DNA of 64,000 nt, taken from Halomonas urmiana. GTDB taxonomy: Bacteria; Pseudomonadota; Gammaproteobacteria; Pseudomonadales; Halomonadaceae. The number at the start of each line of letters is the position of its first letter. The first letter of the stretch is position 1. Both the position numbers and the translations under genes were made by a program. The notes beneath the pieces are model-generated. The model did not search any database and was not told the DNA's origin. It saw only the letters and a program-made list of their open reading frames with translations. This document shows, in pieces, positions 9,490 through 18,090 of the stretch. The DNA lies in assembly GCF_005780185.1 (NCBI RefSeq), contig NZ_VBUI01000006.1, positions 109,447 through 173,446 of the forward strand, written 5' to 3'.

Positions 9490-9990
9490 ATGCATTGCCA
9501 AGTCCCGTACTGCCAAGTTCAAGAGCTCGATACCCTGGATCGCCGCCTGATCGACAGCTACCAGCGTGGCCTGCCGGTCTGCACCCGCCCCTTCCACACC
9601 GTGGCCGAGCGCCTGGGCACCTCGGAGGCCGAGGTGATCGCACGCCTCGAGCGCCTGCAGGCCCTGGGCGTGCTGAGCCGGGTGGGTCCGGTCTTCGACC
9701 ACGCCCGGGCCGGCGCCAGCCTGCTCGCCGCCGTGGCCGTGCCCGAGGCCGAGCGCGATGCCTTCGCAGAGCTCATCAACGCCGCCCCCGGCGTCAACCA
9801 CAACTATGCCCGTGAACACGACTACAACCTCTGGTTCGTGATGACCGCGCCGGACGAGCCCGAGCTCGAAGGGCGCCTCGACGCCCTGGAGTCACGCCTG
9901 GGATTACCGATCCTGCGCCTGCCGATGCTGGAGGGCTTCCATATCGACCTCTCCTTCCCCATTCCCTGGGCCGAACTGGAGCGCACATGA
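9490..9990 (+). CDS. nirD: NirD, sirohaem decarboxylase subunit
   Basis: This 166-residue AsnC/Lrp-like protein has an N-terminal helix-turn-helix-like part and the family motif NHNYAREHDYNLWFVM. NirD, NirL, NirG and NirH form the sirohaem decarboxylase that converts sirohaem to 12,18-didecarboxysirohaem, an intermediate of haem d1. Order (directly after nirS and before nirL) and size match Pseudomonas nirD. ATG 9490 was preferred over GTG 9484, because the weak ribosome site AAGTGAG is 10 bp upstream of the ATG and only 4 bp from the GTG. It overlaps nirL by 4 bp. Confidence 0.85.
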   Translation: MHCQVPYCQVQELDTLDRRLIDSYQRGLPVCTRPFHTVAERLGTSEAEVIARLERLQALGVLSRVGPVFDHARAGASLLAAVAVPEAERDAFAELINAAPGVNHNYAREHDYNLWFVMTAPDEPELEGRLDALESRLGLPILRLPMLEGFHIDLSFPIPWAELERT

Positions 9991-10520
9991 GCACCGCGAC
10001 CCCGCTCACTCTCGGTACCGCCCGCGCGCCGGGCGAGCCGGATGCCCACCGTCGCCTGCGCGCCCTGCTCGAGCAGGGGCTGCCGCTCACCCCGCGGCCC
10101 TGGCAGGCCCTGGCCGATCAGGCCGGCATGGCCGAGGAGGAGGTGATGGCCTGCGTGCGCCGCTGGCAGGCGGACGGCATGATCAAGCGCCTGGGGCTGG
10201 TGGTACGCCATCGCCGACTGGGGATCCAGGCCAATGCCATGGTGGTGTGGGACGTGCCGGACGAGCGGGTCGCCCTGGTAGGTCGCCGGCTCGCCCGGGA
10301 GACCGCGGTGACGCTCTGCTACCGCCGCCCGCGGCGCCTGCCCGAATGGCCCTACAACCTCTTCTGCATGATCCACGGCGCCCGCCGCGAGCGGGTGCTG
10401 GGGGAACTCGCCGCCATCGTCGAGCGGCTGGACCTGGGCGAGCTGGAGCACCGCGTGCTGTTCAGCACTCACGCCTACCGCCAGTGCGGCGGCCGCTACG
10501 TGCGGGAGGGGACGGCATGA
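9987..10520 (+). CDS. nirL: NirL, sirohaem decarboxylase subunit
   Basis: This 177-residue member of the AsnC-like NirDLGH family carries the second-type motif CYRRPRRLPEWPYNLFCM, shared with NirH and different from the NHNYAREH type of NirD and NirG. It acts with NirD in decarboxylating sirohaem on the way to haem d1. ATGA overlaps with nirD before it and nirG after it indicate translational coupling. Confidence 0.85.
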   Translation: MSTATPLTLGTARAPGEPDAHRRLRALLEQGLPLTPRPWQALADQAGMAEEEVMACVRRWQADGMIKRLGLVVRHRRLGIQANAMVVWDVPDERVALVGRRLARETAVTLCYRRPRRLPEWPYNLFCMIHGARRERVLGELAAIVERLDLGELEHRVLFSTHAYRQCGGRYVREGTA

Positions 10521-10975
10521 CCCTGGAGGATCTCGACGACGTCGATCGTCGCCTGATCAACCGCCTGCAGGAGGGCCTGCCGCTGGTGACGCGCCCCTAT
10601 GCGGCGGTGGCCGAGGAGCTGGGCATCACCGAGGGCGACCTGCTCTACCGCCTGGAGCGCCTGTGCGAGGGCGGGGTGCTGAGCCGCTTCGGTCCCATGT
10701 ACCACGCCGAACGGTTGGGCGGTGGCCTGACCCTGGCTGCCCTGGCGGTGCCCGAGGCCGACTATGAACGGATCACCCAGGCGGTCAACGCCTTCCCGGA
10801 GGTGGCCCACAACTATCGCCGCGAGCACGCCCTCAACATGTGGTTCGTGCTGGCCACCGAGACCGCCGAGGCGATCGCGTCGACCCTCGCCGAGATCGAG
10901 GCGGTGACGGGCCTGCCGGTCTACAACATGCCCAAGGAGGAGGAGTTCCATGTCCGTCTCCACCTGCCCATCTAG
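10517..10975 (+). CDS. nirG: NirG, sirohaem decarboxylase subunit
   Basis: This 152-residue NirD-type protein has the motif AHNYRREHALNMWFVL. It is about half identical by eye to NirD of this operon, which suggests an old duplication of a D-L pair into D-L-G-H. The start ATG 10517 overlaps the nirL stop in ATGA, and its 3' end overlaps nirH by 26 bp. The role is sirohaem decarboxylation in haem d1 synthesis. An upstream in-frame extension reads through nirL and is not used. Confidence 0.85.
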   Translation: MTLEDLDDVDRRLINRLQEGLPLVTRPYAAVAEELGITEGDLLYRLERLCEGGVLSRFGPMYHAERLGGGLTLAALAVPEADYERITQAVNAFPEVAHNYRREHALNMWFVLATETAEAIASTLAEIEAVTGLPVYNMPKEEEFHVRLHLPI

Positions 10976-11522
10976 GTCGGCCCCGGATCAGGCGCCGGCC
11001 GGCGGCGCTTCTGCCGAGCGCGACGCCCAGGGCCTGGATGCCTTCGACCGCGACATCGTGCTGGCCACCCAGGCCGGCCTGCCGCTGGTGCCCGACCCCT
11101 GGGGCGCGGTGGGCCGCGAGGTGGGCCTCGATGGCGAGGCGGTGCTCGAGCGCATGCGGGCGATGCAGGAGCGTGGGGTGATCCGCCGCGTCGCGGCGGT
11201 GCCCAACCACTATCGGCTCGGCTACGTGGCCAACGGCATGACGGTGTGGGACGTGGATGACGCCGAGGTCGAGCGGCTGGGCCGCGAGGTGGCCGCCATC
11301 GAGGGAGTCAGCCACTGCTATCGTCGGCCGCGCCACCTCCCCCACTGGCCCTACAACCTCTTCGCCATGCTCCACGGCCGCAGCCGGGAGGAGGTCGAGC
11401 GCCAGGCCGAGGCGCTGCGGGCTCGCCTCGGCGAGGCGTGCCGTGACCACCGCATCCTCTACAGCTCGCGCATCCTCAAGAAGACCGGGCTGCGCCTGGC
11501 GCGCCGCGCCCCGCACGCATAA
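10950..11522 (+). CDS. nirH: NirH, sirohaem decarboxylase subunit
   Basis: This 190-residue NirL-type protein has the motif CYRRPRHLPHWPYNLFAM. The N-terminal 25 residues (Ser/Ala/Pro rich) are longer than usual, and they are the part overlapping nirG. It is the last of the four AsnC-like subunits and is followed 18 bp later by nirJ. It acts in the cytoplasm in haem d1 formation. Confidence 0.84.
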   Translation: MSVSTCPSRSAPDQAPAGGASAERDAQGLDAFDRDIVLATQAGLPLVPDPWGAVGREVGLDGEAVLERMRAMQERGVIRRVAAVPNHYRLGYVANGMTVWDVDDAEVERLGREVAAIEGVSHCYRRPRHLPHWPYNLFAMLHGRSREEVERQAEALRARLGEACRDHRILYSSRILKKTGLRLARRAPHA

Positions 11523-11540
11523 TGACGGCAGGAGAACGCC

Positions 11541-12767
11541 ATGTTTCGCGTCACTCGCTACATCAAGTCGCTGCTCGAGCCGGGCCCCCGGGGTCATGAA
11601 ACAATCGGGCCGGCCCGCAAGCCGCCTGGCCCGGTGGTGATCTGGAACCTGATCCGCCGCTGCAACCTGACCTGCAAGCACTGCTACACCACCTCGGCCG
11701 ACATCGACTTCGCCGGCGAGCTCACGACCGCCGAGGCCCACGCCGTCCTCGACGACCTCGCCGCCTTCCGGGTGCCGGCGCTGATCCTCTCCGGCGGCGA
11801 GCCGCTGATGCGCCCCGACATCTTCGAGCTCTCCCACCGTGCCCGGGCGCTCGGCATCTACACCGGGCTCTCCACCAACGGCACCCTGATCACCGAGGAG
11901 AACATCGATGAGATCGCCGAGGTCGGCTACGACTACGTGGGCATCAGCATCGATGGCCTCGAGGAGACCCACGACGTCATCCGCCAGCGCAAGGGCGCCT
12001 TCCGCGAGTCCATGCACGCGGTGAAGCTGTGCAAGGCGCGCGGCATCAAGGTGGGGCTGCGCTTCACCCTGACCCGCGAGAACGTCGAGCAACTCGACGA
12101 CATCCTGGCGCTGCTCGATGAGCACGACGTCGACAAGTTCTACCTCTCGCACCTCAACTACGGCGGGCGCGGCCGGCGCCACAGTAAGCAGGACGCCTGG
12201 TACCGCATGACTCGCGACACCATGACCCGGCTATTCGACCACTGCCGCGACGAGCTCGAGCGCGGCATCCAGCGCGAGTACGTCACCGGCAACAACGACG
12301 CCGACGGCCCCTTCCTGCTGATGTGGGCCCGCGAGCACTTCCCCGAGCGGGCCGAGGCCCTGGAACGACAGCTGATCGACTGGGGCGGCAACGCCTCGGG
12401 CGAGCAGATCGCCAACATCGACAACCTGGGCAACGTCCATCCCGACACCTTCTGGTGGGACCACCACCTGGGCAACGTCCGGGAGACGCCCTTCTCCGCG
12501 ATCTGGCGCGACACCCGGGATCCGCTGATGGTCGGCTTTCGCCAGCAGCCGCGGCCGCTCAAGGGGCGCTGCGCCGAGTGCCGTTTCCTGCCGATCTGCA
12601 ATGGCAACACCCGCGTGCGGGCCTGGATGGTCACCGGCGACCCCTGGGAGGAGGATCCCGGCTGCTACCTGACCAACCGCGAGATCGGGGTCGCTGAGGC
12701 GGCCGAACGTCGCATCGACGCGCCCCACGCGGCCATCCAGGCCATCCAGGCCATCGAGATCCAGTAA
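11541..12767 (+). CDS. nirJ: NirJ, radical SAM enzyme of haem d1 synthesis
   Basis: This 408-residue radical SAM protein has the cluster motif CNLTCKHCY (Cys41, Cys45, Cys48), the GGEPL SAM-binding motif and a C-terminal second cluster region (CAECRFLPICNGNTR, later PGCYL). NirJ replaces the propionate side chains of didecarboxysirohaem with oxo groups. A GGAG ribosome site precedes ATG 11541. The gene lies between the sirohaem decarboxylase genes and nirE, as in other nirS clusters. Confidence 0.93.
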   Translation: MFRVTRYIKSLLEPGPRGHETIGPARKPPGPVVIWNLIRRCNLTCKHCYTTSADIDFAGELTTAEAHAVLDDLAAFRVPALILSGGEPLMRPDIFELSHRARALGIYTGLSTNGTLITEENIDEIAEVGYDYVGISIDGLEETHDVIRQRKGAFRESMHAVKLCKARGIKVGLRFTLTRENVEQLDDILALLDEHDVDKFYLSHLNYGGRGRRHSKQDAWYRMTRDTMTRLFDHCRDELERGIQREYVTGNNDADGPFLLMWAREHFPERAEALERQLIDWGGNASGEQIANIDNLGNVHPDTFWWDHHLGNVRETPFSAIWRDTRDPLMVGFRQQPRPLKGRCAECRFLPICNGNTRVRAWMVTGDPWEEDPGCYLTNREIGVAEAAERRIDAPHAAIQAIQAIEIQ

Positions 12768-12782
12768 GGCGAGGACACCCCC

Positions 12783-13631
12783 ATGCCGTCACGTCGCGTT
12801 TCCTATGACCTCGCCGAGGCGCCCATGGCACCCGGCGAGGTGGCCATCGTCGGCGCCGGCCCGGGCGACCCCGGGCTGCTGACCCTGCGCGCCCTGTCGC
12901 TGCTCGAGCAGGCCGACTGCCTGGTCTTCGACCGCCTGGTCTCCCGTGAGGTGCTGGCCCTGGCAAGCCCCCGGGCCCGGCGCTTCTACGTGGGCAAGGC
13001 CTCGCGCTGCCATGCCCTGACCCAGGACGAGACCAACGCCCTGCTGGTGCGCCTGGCCGTTGAGGGCCGGCGGGTGGTGCGGCTAAAGGGCGGCGACCCC
13101 TACATCTTCGGGCGCGGTGGCGAAGAGGCCGAGGTGCTGATCGAGCACGGCATCGACTTCCGGGTGGTGCCGGGCATCACCTCCGCCCAGGGCTGCGCCG
13201 CCTACGGCGGCTTCCCGCTGACCCATCGCGACCACGCCCAGAGCGTCACCTTCGTCACCGGCCACTGCAAGGCCGACGGCGAGCTGGCCCTGGACTGGAG
13301 CGCCCTGGCGATGCCTCACCATACGGCGGTGTTCTACATGGGCCTGGCCAACGCCGGGCTGATCAGTCGCCAGCTGCAGGATCACGGCCTGCCGGCGAGC
13401 CACCCCGTGGCGCTGGTGGAGCGCGGCACCACCCCCGAGCAGCGCCGGGTGATCACCTGCCTGGGCGAGCTGGTCGAGACCATCGCCCGCGAGGAGCTCA
13501 AGCCGCCGACGCTGATCGTGGTGGGCGAGGTGGTGCGCCTGGCCACGACCCTCGCCCAGCCCACCCCGGCCGCGGCCACCTGCATCGAGGGCGAGACGCT
13601 GGAACTGGTGCCCCGGCGAGTGGTGCTCTGA
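12783..13631 (+). CDS. nirE: NirE, uroporphyrinogen-III C-methyltransferase
   Basis: This 282-residue protein of the SUMT/CobA family has the motifs VGAGPGDPGLLTLRAL, RLKGGDPYIFGRGGEE and VVPGITSAQGCAAYGGFPLTHR. NirE methylates uroporphyrinogen III at C2 and C7 with SAM to give precorrin-2, the first committed step towards haem d1. It has no CysG-type dehydrogenase/ferrochelatase domain, so precorrin-2 must be converted to sirohaem by an enzyme outside the window. The stop overlaps the nirN start at 13631. Confidence 0.93.
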   Translation: MPSRRVSYDLAEAPMAPGEVAIVGAGPGDPGLLTLRALSLLEQADCLVFDRLVSREVLALASPRARRFYVGKASRCHALTQDETNALLVRLAVEGRRVVRLKGGDPYIFGRGGEEAEVLIEHGIDFRVVPGITSAQGCAAYGGFPLTHRDHAQSVTFVTGHCKADGELALDWSALAMPHHTAVFYMGLANAGLISRQLQDHGLPASHPVALVERGTTPEQRRVITCLGELVETIAREELKPPTLIVVGEVVRLATTLAQPTPAAATCIEGETLELVPRRVVL

Positions 13632-15199
13632 TGCGTGCGTGCGCGCTTCCCCGCGGCCTCGCGATCCTGGCTGGCGCCGCGCTGCTCACGATCCTCGCAC
13701 CGGCCCAGGCCGGCGGTCCCGAGGCCCTATACCGGGCCCAGTGCGCTTCCTGCCACGGCGCGGATCGCCTGGGCGGCATCGGCCCGGCGCTGCTGCCGGG
13801 CAATCTCTCGCGACTCTCGCCCGAGGCCGCCGAAGCGGTGATCCGCGACGGCCGGGCGGCCAGCCAGATGCCCGGCTTCGGCGAGCGGCTCGACGATGCG
13901 GCGATCGCCTCCTTGGCCGAGTGGCTCTACCGCGAGCCCGAGGTAGCACCCACCTGGGGACGCGACGAGATCGTCGCCAGCCACGAGGTCACTCATCCGG
14001 ACGGCTCGCTGCCGGACACGCCGCGCTTTGAGGCCGACCCGCTCAACCTCTTCGTGGTGGTGGAGACCGGCGACCATCACGCCAGCGTGCTCGACGGCGA
14101 CACCTTCGAGCGGATCCACCGCTTCCCGACCCGCTACGCCCTGCACGGCGGGCCCAAGTACACCCCGAACGGGCGCTACGTCTTCTTCGGCTCCCGGGAC
14201 GGCTGGATCACCAAGGTCGACCTCTACAACCTCGAGGTGGTGGCCGAGGTGCGTGCCGGCATCAACATGCGCAACATCGCCGTCTCCGCCGACGGCCGCT
14301 ACGTGATGGCCGCCAACTACCTGCCCCACAGCCTGGTGCTCTTCGACGCCCACAACCTCGACCTGATGAAGGTCTATCCGGTGGTGGGCGAGGACGGCGA
14401 GAGCTCCCGGGTCAGCGCCGTCTACGCCGCGCCGCCGCGGGGCAGCTTCATCGCCGCGCTCAAGGACCTCGAAGAGGTGTGGGAGATCCCCTGGCCGCTG
14501 CCCACCGAGCCGGTGGTCGCCACCGGCCATATGGCCACGCCGCTCGAGCAGCGTCGCGGGCATGACACGCCCAACTTCCAAGTGCGGCGCATCCCGGTGC
14601 CCGACTACCTGGATGACTTCTTCTTCGACCTCGACTATGACCACGTCATTGGCGCCGCCCGGGGCGGCCAGGGCGGCATGGTGGTGAACCTGGCCAGCGG
14701 CGAGAAGGTGGCCGACCTGCCCCTGGAGGGTATGCCCCACCTGGGCTCGGGCATCACCTGGGAACATGAGGGGCGCCGCGTGATGGCGACCCCCCACCTC
14801 ACCCGGGCGGCGGTCTCGATCATCGACATGAGCGACTGGACGGTGATCAAGACCCTCGAGACCGACGGCCCCGGCTTCTTCATGCGCAGCCACGCCAACT
14901 CGCCCTACGCCTGGGTGGACGTCTTCTTCGGTCCGAACCGCGACCGGGTGCACGTGATCGACAAGGCGCGCCTCGAGATCGTCGAGACCCTGATACCCGA
15001 GCCCGGCAAGACCGCCGCCCACGTGGAGTTCGACCGCGATGGCGAGAAGCTGCTGCTGAGCCTGTGGGAGGAGGAGGGCGCGGTGATCGTCTACGACGCC
15101 GAGACCCTTGAGGAGGAGCGGCGCATTCCCATGAGTCGTCCCTCGGGCAAGTACAATGTCTGGAACAAGACGCGCTACGAGGAGGGCACCAGCCACTGA
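13631..15199 (+). CDS. nirN: NirN, cytochrome c/d1-type dehydrogenase of haem d1 synthesis
   Basis: This 522-residue paralogue of NirS has a signal peptide (ending AQAGG), a cytochrome c domain with CASCH (Cys38, Cys41, His42) and a d1-type propeller. NirN carries out the last step of haem d1 formation, introducing the acrylate double bond in the periplasm, and passes the cofactor to NirS. It is the last gene of the nirS operon and is followed by an intergenic region with a DNR-type site. Confidence 0.92.
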   Translation: MRACALPRGLAILAGAALLTILAPAQAGGPEALYRAQCASCHGADRLGGIGPALLPGNLSRLSPEAAEAVIRDGRAASQMPGFGERLDDAAIASLAEWLYREPEVAPTWGRDEIVASHEVTHPDGSLPDTPRFEADPLNLFVVVETGDHHASVLDGDTFERIHRFPTRYALHGGPKYTPNGRYVFFGSRDGWITKVDLYNLEVVAEVRAGINMRNIAVSADGRYVMAANYLPHSLVLFDAHNLDLMKVYPVVGEDGESSRVSAVYAAPPRGSFIAALKDLEEVWEIPWPLPTEPVVATGHMATPLEQRRGHDTPNFQVRRIPVPDYLDDFFFDLDYDHVIGAARGGQGGMVVNLASGEKVADLPLEGMPHLGSGITWEHEGRRVMATPHLTRAAVSIIDMSDWTVIKTLETDGPGFFMRSHANSPYAWVDVFFGPNRDRVHVIDKARLEIVETLIPEPGKTAAHVEFDRDGEKLLLSLWEEEGAVIVYDAETLEEERRIPMSRPSGKYNVWNKTRYEEGTSH

Positions 15200-15218
15200 G
15201 GCCCCATAAGAAGCATTC

Positions 15219-15232
15219 TTGATACCTGTCAA
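15219..15232. promoter_or_regulatory. DNR/FNR-type site upstream of nnrS
   Basis: TTGATACCTGTCAA has both half-sites (TTGAT, GTCAA) intact. Its centre is about 70 bp upstream of the nnrS start, so a transcript starting 41.5 bp downstream (around 15267) would have a short leader. It shows that nnrS has its own anaerobic/NO-responsive promoter. Confidence 0.8.
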
Positions 15233-15295
15233 GGAATGGGGCGGGGGAGTGGGCCACAATGGCCATCACCAAGTGTTTTCGTCGGGTATGGCGCC

Positions 15296-16507
15296 ATGCA
15301 ATCGACCTCCTCCTCCGCACGCCCCTCCTCGCTGTCGCACCTGCCGGTGGCGAGGCTGGCCTTTCGCCCCTTCTTCCTGCTGGCCGCGCTCTTCAGCGTG
15401 GCGGCGATGGTGGTGTGGCTGGCCTTCTGGCACGGCGACATCCTGCTGAGCCCGGTTGGCGGGATGATGTTCTGGCACCAGCACGAGATGCTGTTCGGCT
15501 TCGCCGCCGCGGTAGTGGCGGGCTTTCTGCTCACCGCGGTACAGAACTGGACCGGCCTGCCCAGCCTCAAGGGCGGGCCGCTGCTGGCGCTGGTCGCGCT
15601 GTGGCTGGCCGGGCGGGCCCTGATGGCCTTTCCCCTGGGCCTACCGGCCTGGCTGCCGATGCTGGTCGACCTGGCGTTCCTGCCGGTGGTGGCCGGGGTC
15701 ATGGCCCGTCTGGTGATCGCCGCCAAGCGCTGGCGCAACCTGATCTTCCTGCCGGCGCTGGGTCTGCTGGTGCTGGCCAACTTGGCCATGCACCTGGGAG
15801 TGCTCAACGGCGATGCCGAGCTGATCCGTCAGGCCGCCTACCTGGCGGTCCTGCTGATTACCCTGCTGATGGTGGTGGTGGGCGGCCGGGTGATCGCCAT
15901 GTTCACCGCCAACCGCCTGGGCCTCACCCGCCGGCCGCCGATCCCCGCCTTGGAGTATCTCAGCCTGGGCAGCGTGCTGGCCGTGGTGCTGGCCCAGGGG
16001 CTCGCCGTGCTCGGCGTGGCACTGCCGGGCGCGTTCTTCGCCATCCTGCTGGGGCTGGCGGCCCTCGCCAACGCCCTGCGTCTGGCGCGCTGGGGTGGCC
16101 AGCACAGCGGCCGCGAGCCGCTGCTATGGGGCCTGCACGGCAGCTACGCCTTCATTCCCGTGGGCCTGGCGATGTGGGCACTGGCGGCGCTGGGCGTGTT
16201 CCGCGCCGAGCTGGCCGTGCACGCCCTGACCATCGGCGGCATGGGCACCATGATGTTGGCGATGATGTCGCGGGTTTCGCTCGGCCATGCCGCGCGCCCC
16301 ATCCGCACCCTGCCGGGCATCGGGGTGGCCCTGGGCCTGATGCTCGCCGCCGCCGTGCTGCGCTCGCCGGTGCTGGCGCTCGTCCCCGAGATCACCCACT
16401 GGACCTACAACCTGGGCATCCTCTTCTGGTGTCTGGCCTATGCGATCTTCCTGTTCCACTATACGGGGCCGCTGCTGTCGGCCCGGGCCGACGGCAAGGA
16501 CGGCTAG
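15296..16507 (+). CDS. nnrS: NnrS-family haem-copper membrane protein
   Basis: This 403-residue protein has about 12 hydrophobic helices and NnrS-type conserved segments: LAFRPFFLLAA near the N-terminus, MMFWHQHEMLFGFAAAV (His-rich), GGRVIAMFTANRL and ALTIGGMGTMMLAMMSRVSLGH. NnrS contains haem and copper and protects cells from nitrosative stress during denitrification. Its biochemical action is not settled. The start is placed at ATG 15296, because residues encoded upstream of it do not resemble the family. A dedicated DNR-type site lies upstream. Confidence 0.9.
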   Translation: MQSTSSSARPSSLSHLPVARLAFRPFFLLAALFSVAAMVVWLAFWHGDILLSPVGGMMFWHQHEMLFGFAAAVVAGFLLTAVQNWTGLPSLKGGPLLALVALWLAGRALMAFPLGLPAWLPMLVDLAFLPVVAGVMARLVIAAKRWRNLIFLPALGLLVLANLAMHLGVLNGDAELIRQAAYLAVLLITLLMVVVGGRVIAMFTANRLGLTRRPPIPALEYLSLGSVLAVVLAQGLAVLGVALPGAFFAILLGLAALANALRLARWGGQHSGREPLLWGLHGSYAFIPVGLAMWALAALGVFRAELAVHALTIGGMGTMMLAMMSRVSLGHAARPIRTLPGIGVALGLMLAAAVLRSPVLALVPEITHWTYNLGILFWCLAYAIFLFHYTGPLLSARADGKDG

Positions 16508-16566
16508 CCGGGCGCTTCGCGCCAGCGGCGAGACGCGGGCAACGGGCTTCGAGCGATACTCCTGCC

Positions 16567-16601
16567 GTAGCCCGTAGCCCGTAGCCCGTAGCCCGTAGCC
16601 C
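16567..16601 (+). repeat. Heptanucleotide tandem repeat (GTAGCCC)x5
   Basis: Five perfect head-to-tail copies of GTAGCCC lie between nnrS and the SirB-like gene, ending 7 bp before the latter's ribosome site. Repeats of this kind change copy number by slippage. A 7-bp unit in an untranslated spacer would alter spacing, not a reading frame. Confidence 0.9.
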
Positions 16602-16618
16602 GACGCCAGGAGGGAGAC

Positions 16619-17008
16619 TTGCTGGAACACTACGCCCTGATCAAGCACCTGCACGTTACCGCCGCCACCCTGAGCCTCGCCTTCTTCCTGCTGCGGGCCT
16701 GGTGGTCGGTGCGCGAGGTGCCCCTCCTGCAGCGGCGCTGGGTGAAGAGCGCTCCCCACCTCATCGACACCGCCCTGCTGGGGCTCGGCGTAACGCTGAT
16801 GGTGCTGCTTTCCGCCTGGCCCCACCAGCAGCCCTGGCTCGCCGCCAAGCTGATCGCCCTGCTTTGCTACATCGGCCTGGGCACGCTGGCGATCAAGCGC
16901 GGCCGCACCCCCGCGGTGCGCGGCGTCGCGGCGCTGGCCGCACTGGCCACCTTCGCCTACATGCTGGGGGCGGCCGTGACCCACAGCCCGCTCTCGTGGC
17001 TGGCTTGA
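16619..17008 (+). CDS. SirB-family small membrane protein
   Basis: This 129-residue protein has four hydrophobic helices and a SirB-like N-terminus (YALIKHLHVTAATLSLAFFLLRAWW). It carries conserved basic residues and a His in KHLH. The start codon is TTG 16619, supported by a strong AGGAGGGA ribosome site 4 bp upstream. Function is unknown; members of the family are often found near haem or respiratory genes. It lies 111 bp after nnrS and may be cotranscribed with it. Confidence 0.75.
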   Translation: MLEHYALIKHLHVTAATLSLAFFLLRAWWSVREVPLLQRRWVKSAPHLIDTALLGLGVTLMVLLSAWPHQQPWLAAKLIALLCYIGLGTLAIKRGRTPAVRGVAALAALATFAYMLGAAVTHSPLSWLA

Positions 17009-17084
17009 GGCCAGGGGTGCCTGCGCTGAGCCGTATGCGCTGATCTATACTGACGCCGCCACTCGTCTGCAGAAGGATGCTCTC

Positions 17085-17405
17085 ATGTCGAAACAGGAAC
17101 TCCCCGCCGGTGCCGGTCAGGTGGCCGAGCAGTATCCCGAGGTCTGGTCGGCCTATGCCGAGCTCGGCCGGGCCTGTGCCGAGTCCGGCCCGCTGGACGC
17201 ACGCACGCGCCGGTTGATCAAGCTGGCGCTGGCCGTGGGGGCGCGCTCCGAGGGGGCGGTGCACTCTCATGTGCGCCGCGGCCTGGAGGAGGGCGAGTCC
17301 GCCGAGGCCCTGAAGCAAGTGGCCATGCTGGCCATACCCACCCTGGGCCTGCCCGGCGGCGTCGCGGCCCTGACCTGGATCGAGGACATCACCGAAGACC
17401 ACTGA
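17085..17405 (+). CDS. Carboxymuconolactone decarboxylase (CMD/AhpD-like) family protein
   Basis: The 106-residue single-domain protein has the CMD-fold pattern (RTRRLIKLALAVGARSEGAVHSHVRRGLEEG, then LKQVAMLAIPTLGLPGGVAAL). The CxxC pair of true AhpD peroxidases is absent; only the His of the motif remains (HSHV). It is therefore unlikely to be a thiol peroxidase, and its activity is unknown. It follows the SirB-like gene and precedes the norCB promoter, with a strong hairpin between. Confidence 0.8.
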   Translation: MSKQELPAGAGQVAEQYPEVWSAYAELGRACAESGPLDARTRRLIKLALAVGARSEGAVHSHVRRGLEEGESAEALKQVAMLAIPTLGLPGGVAALTWIEDITEDH

Positions 17406-17415
17406 GCCCTCTCCC

Positions 17416-17441
17416 GGGCGGCGGCCGCGCGGCCGCCGCCC
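17416..17441 (+). terminator. GC-rich hairpin after the CMD-family gene
   Basis: GGGCGGCGGCC pairs perfectly with GGCCGCCGCCC across a GCGC loop. It ends the nnrS-side transcript before the norCB promoter. There is no strong U tract. Confidence 0.7.
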
Positions 17442-17456
17442 GCCTCTTCCCGAAAA

Positions 17457-17470
17457 TTGATCGACGTCAA
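17457..17470. promoter_or_regulatory. DNR/FNR-type site of norCB
   Basis: TTGATCGACGTCAA has intact half-sites. Its centre (17463.5) is about 42 bp before a start predicted from the -10-like TATTCT at 17494-17499, the classical position for activation by an FNR-family protein. Confidence 0.85.
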
Positions 17471-17500
17471 GGCCCCCTGCCGTGCCCTGCTGCTATTCTT

Positions 17501-17523
17501 AACATGTATTTCCTATACATCTT
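17501..17523. promoter_or_regulatory. NsrR operator at the norCB transcription start
   Basis: This 23-bp palindrome has half-sites AACATGTATTT and CTATACATCTT (reverse complement AAGATGTATAG). It lies just downstream of the -10-like element, so NsrR would block initiation until NO appears, while DNR activates from 17457-17470. Confidence 0.75.
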
Positions 17524-17591
17524 AAAAGAGGCGCAGGGCCGCTTGCCGTGAGAGGCGACGGCACTGCCACACGAGCAAGGGGGTATGGTCC

Positions 17592-18044
17592 ATGGCCGAC
17601 GGTCTCACCAAGTCGGCGGCCCGCAACATCTTCTACGGCGGGTCGCTGTTCTTCTTTCTGCTGTTTGCCGCGCTGACGGCCCACAGCCACTGGTACATGG
17701 TCAACACGTCCACCGACAGCGAGGGGCTCACCGAGTCCGTCAAGCACGGCAAGGAAGTGTGGGAAAAGAACATGTGCATCAACTGCCACAGCATCATGGG
17801 CGAGGGCGCCTACTTCGCGCCGGAGCTGGGCAACGTCTGGGAGCGCTACGGCGGTCACGAGAACCCCGATGCGGCCCGCGCGGGACTCGCCGCCTGGATC
17901 CGCGCGCAGCCGCTGGGGGCCGAGGGACGCCGCCAGATGCCCGCCTACGACTTCAGCGAGGAGGAGATGCAGGCGCTGATCGACTTCCTGGAGTGGACCG
18001 ACGGCATCGACGCGCAGGACTGGCCGCCGACGCCCGCCGGCTGA
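17592..18044 (+). CDS. norC: Nitric oxide reductase subunit C
   Basis: This 150-residue membrane-anchored cytochrome c has one N-terminal helix (FYGGSLFFFLLFAALTAHS) followed by a periplasmic domain with CINCH (Cys62, Cys65, His66) and a Met ligand in RRQMPAYDF. NorC passes electrons from periplasmic cytochromes to NorB. It is the first gene of norCBQD, and NorB follows after 46 bp. The promoter has both a DNR-type and an NsrR-type site. Confidence 0.97.
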   Translation: MADGLTKSAARNIFYGGSLFFFLLFAALTAHSHWYMVNTSTDSEGLTESVKHGKEVWEKNMCINCHSIMGEGAYFAPELGNVWERYGGHENPDAARAGLAAWIRAQPLGAEGRRQMPAYDFSEEEMQALIDFLEWTDGIDAQDWPPTPAG

Positions 18045-18090
18045 GCCGCCGGATCGCCGGACCGCGGATCAATCAAGGAGAACGAGACCG

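Noticed and set aside
16567..16601. Heptamer array considered as a CRISPR
   Set aside because: Units are 7 bp with no spacers and no cas genes are present.
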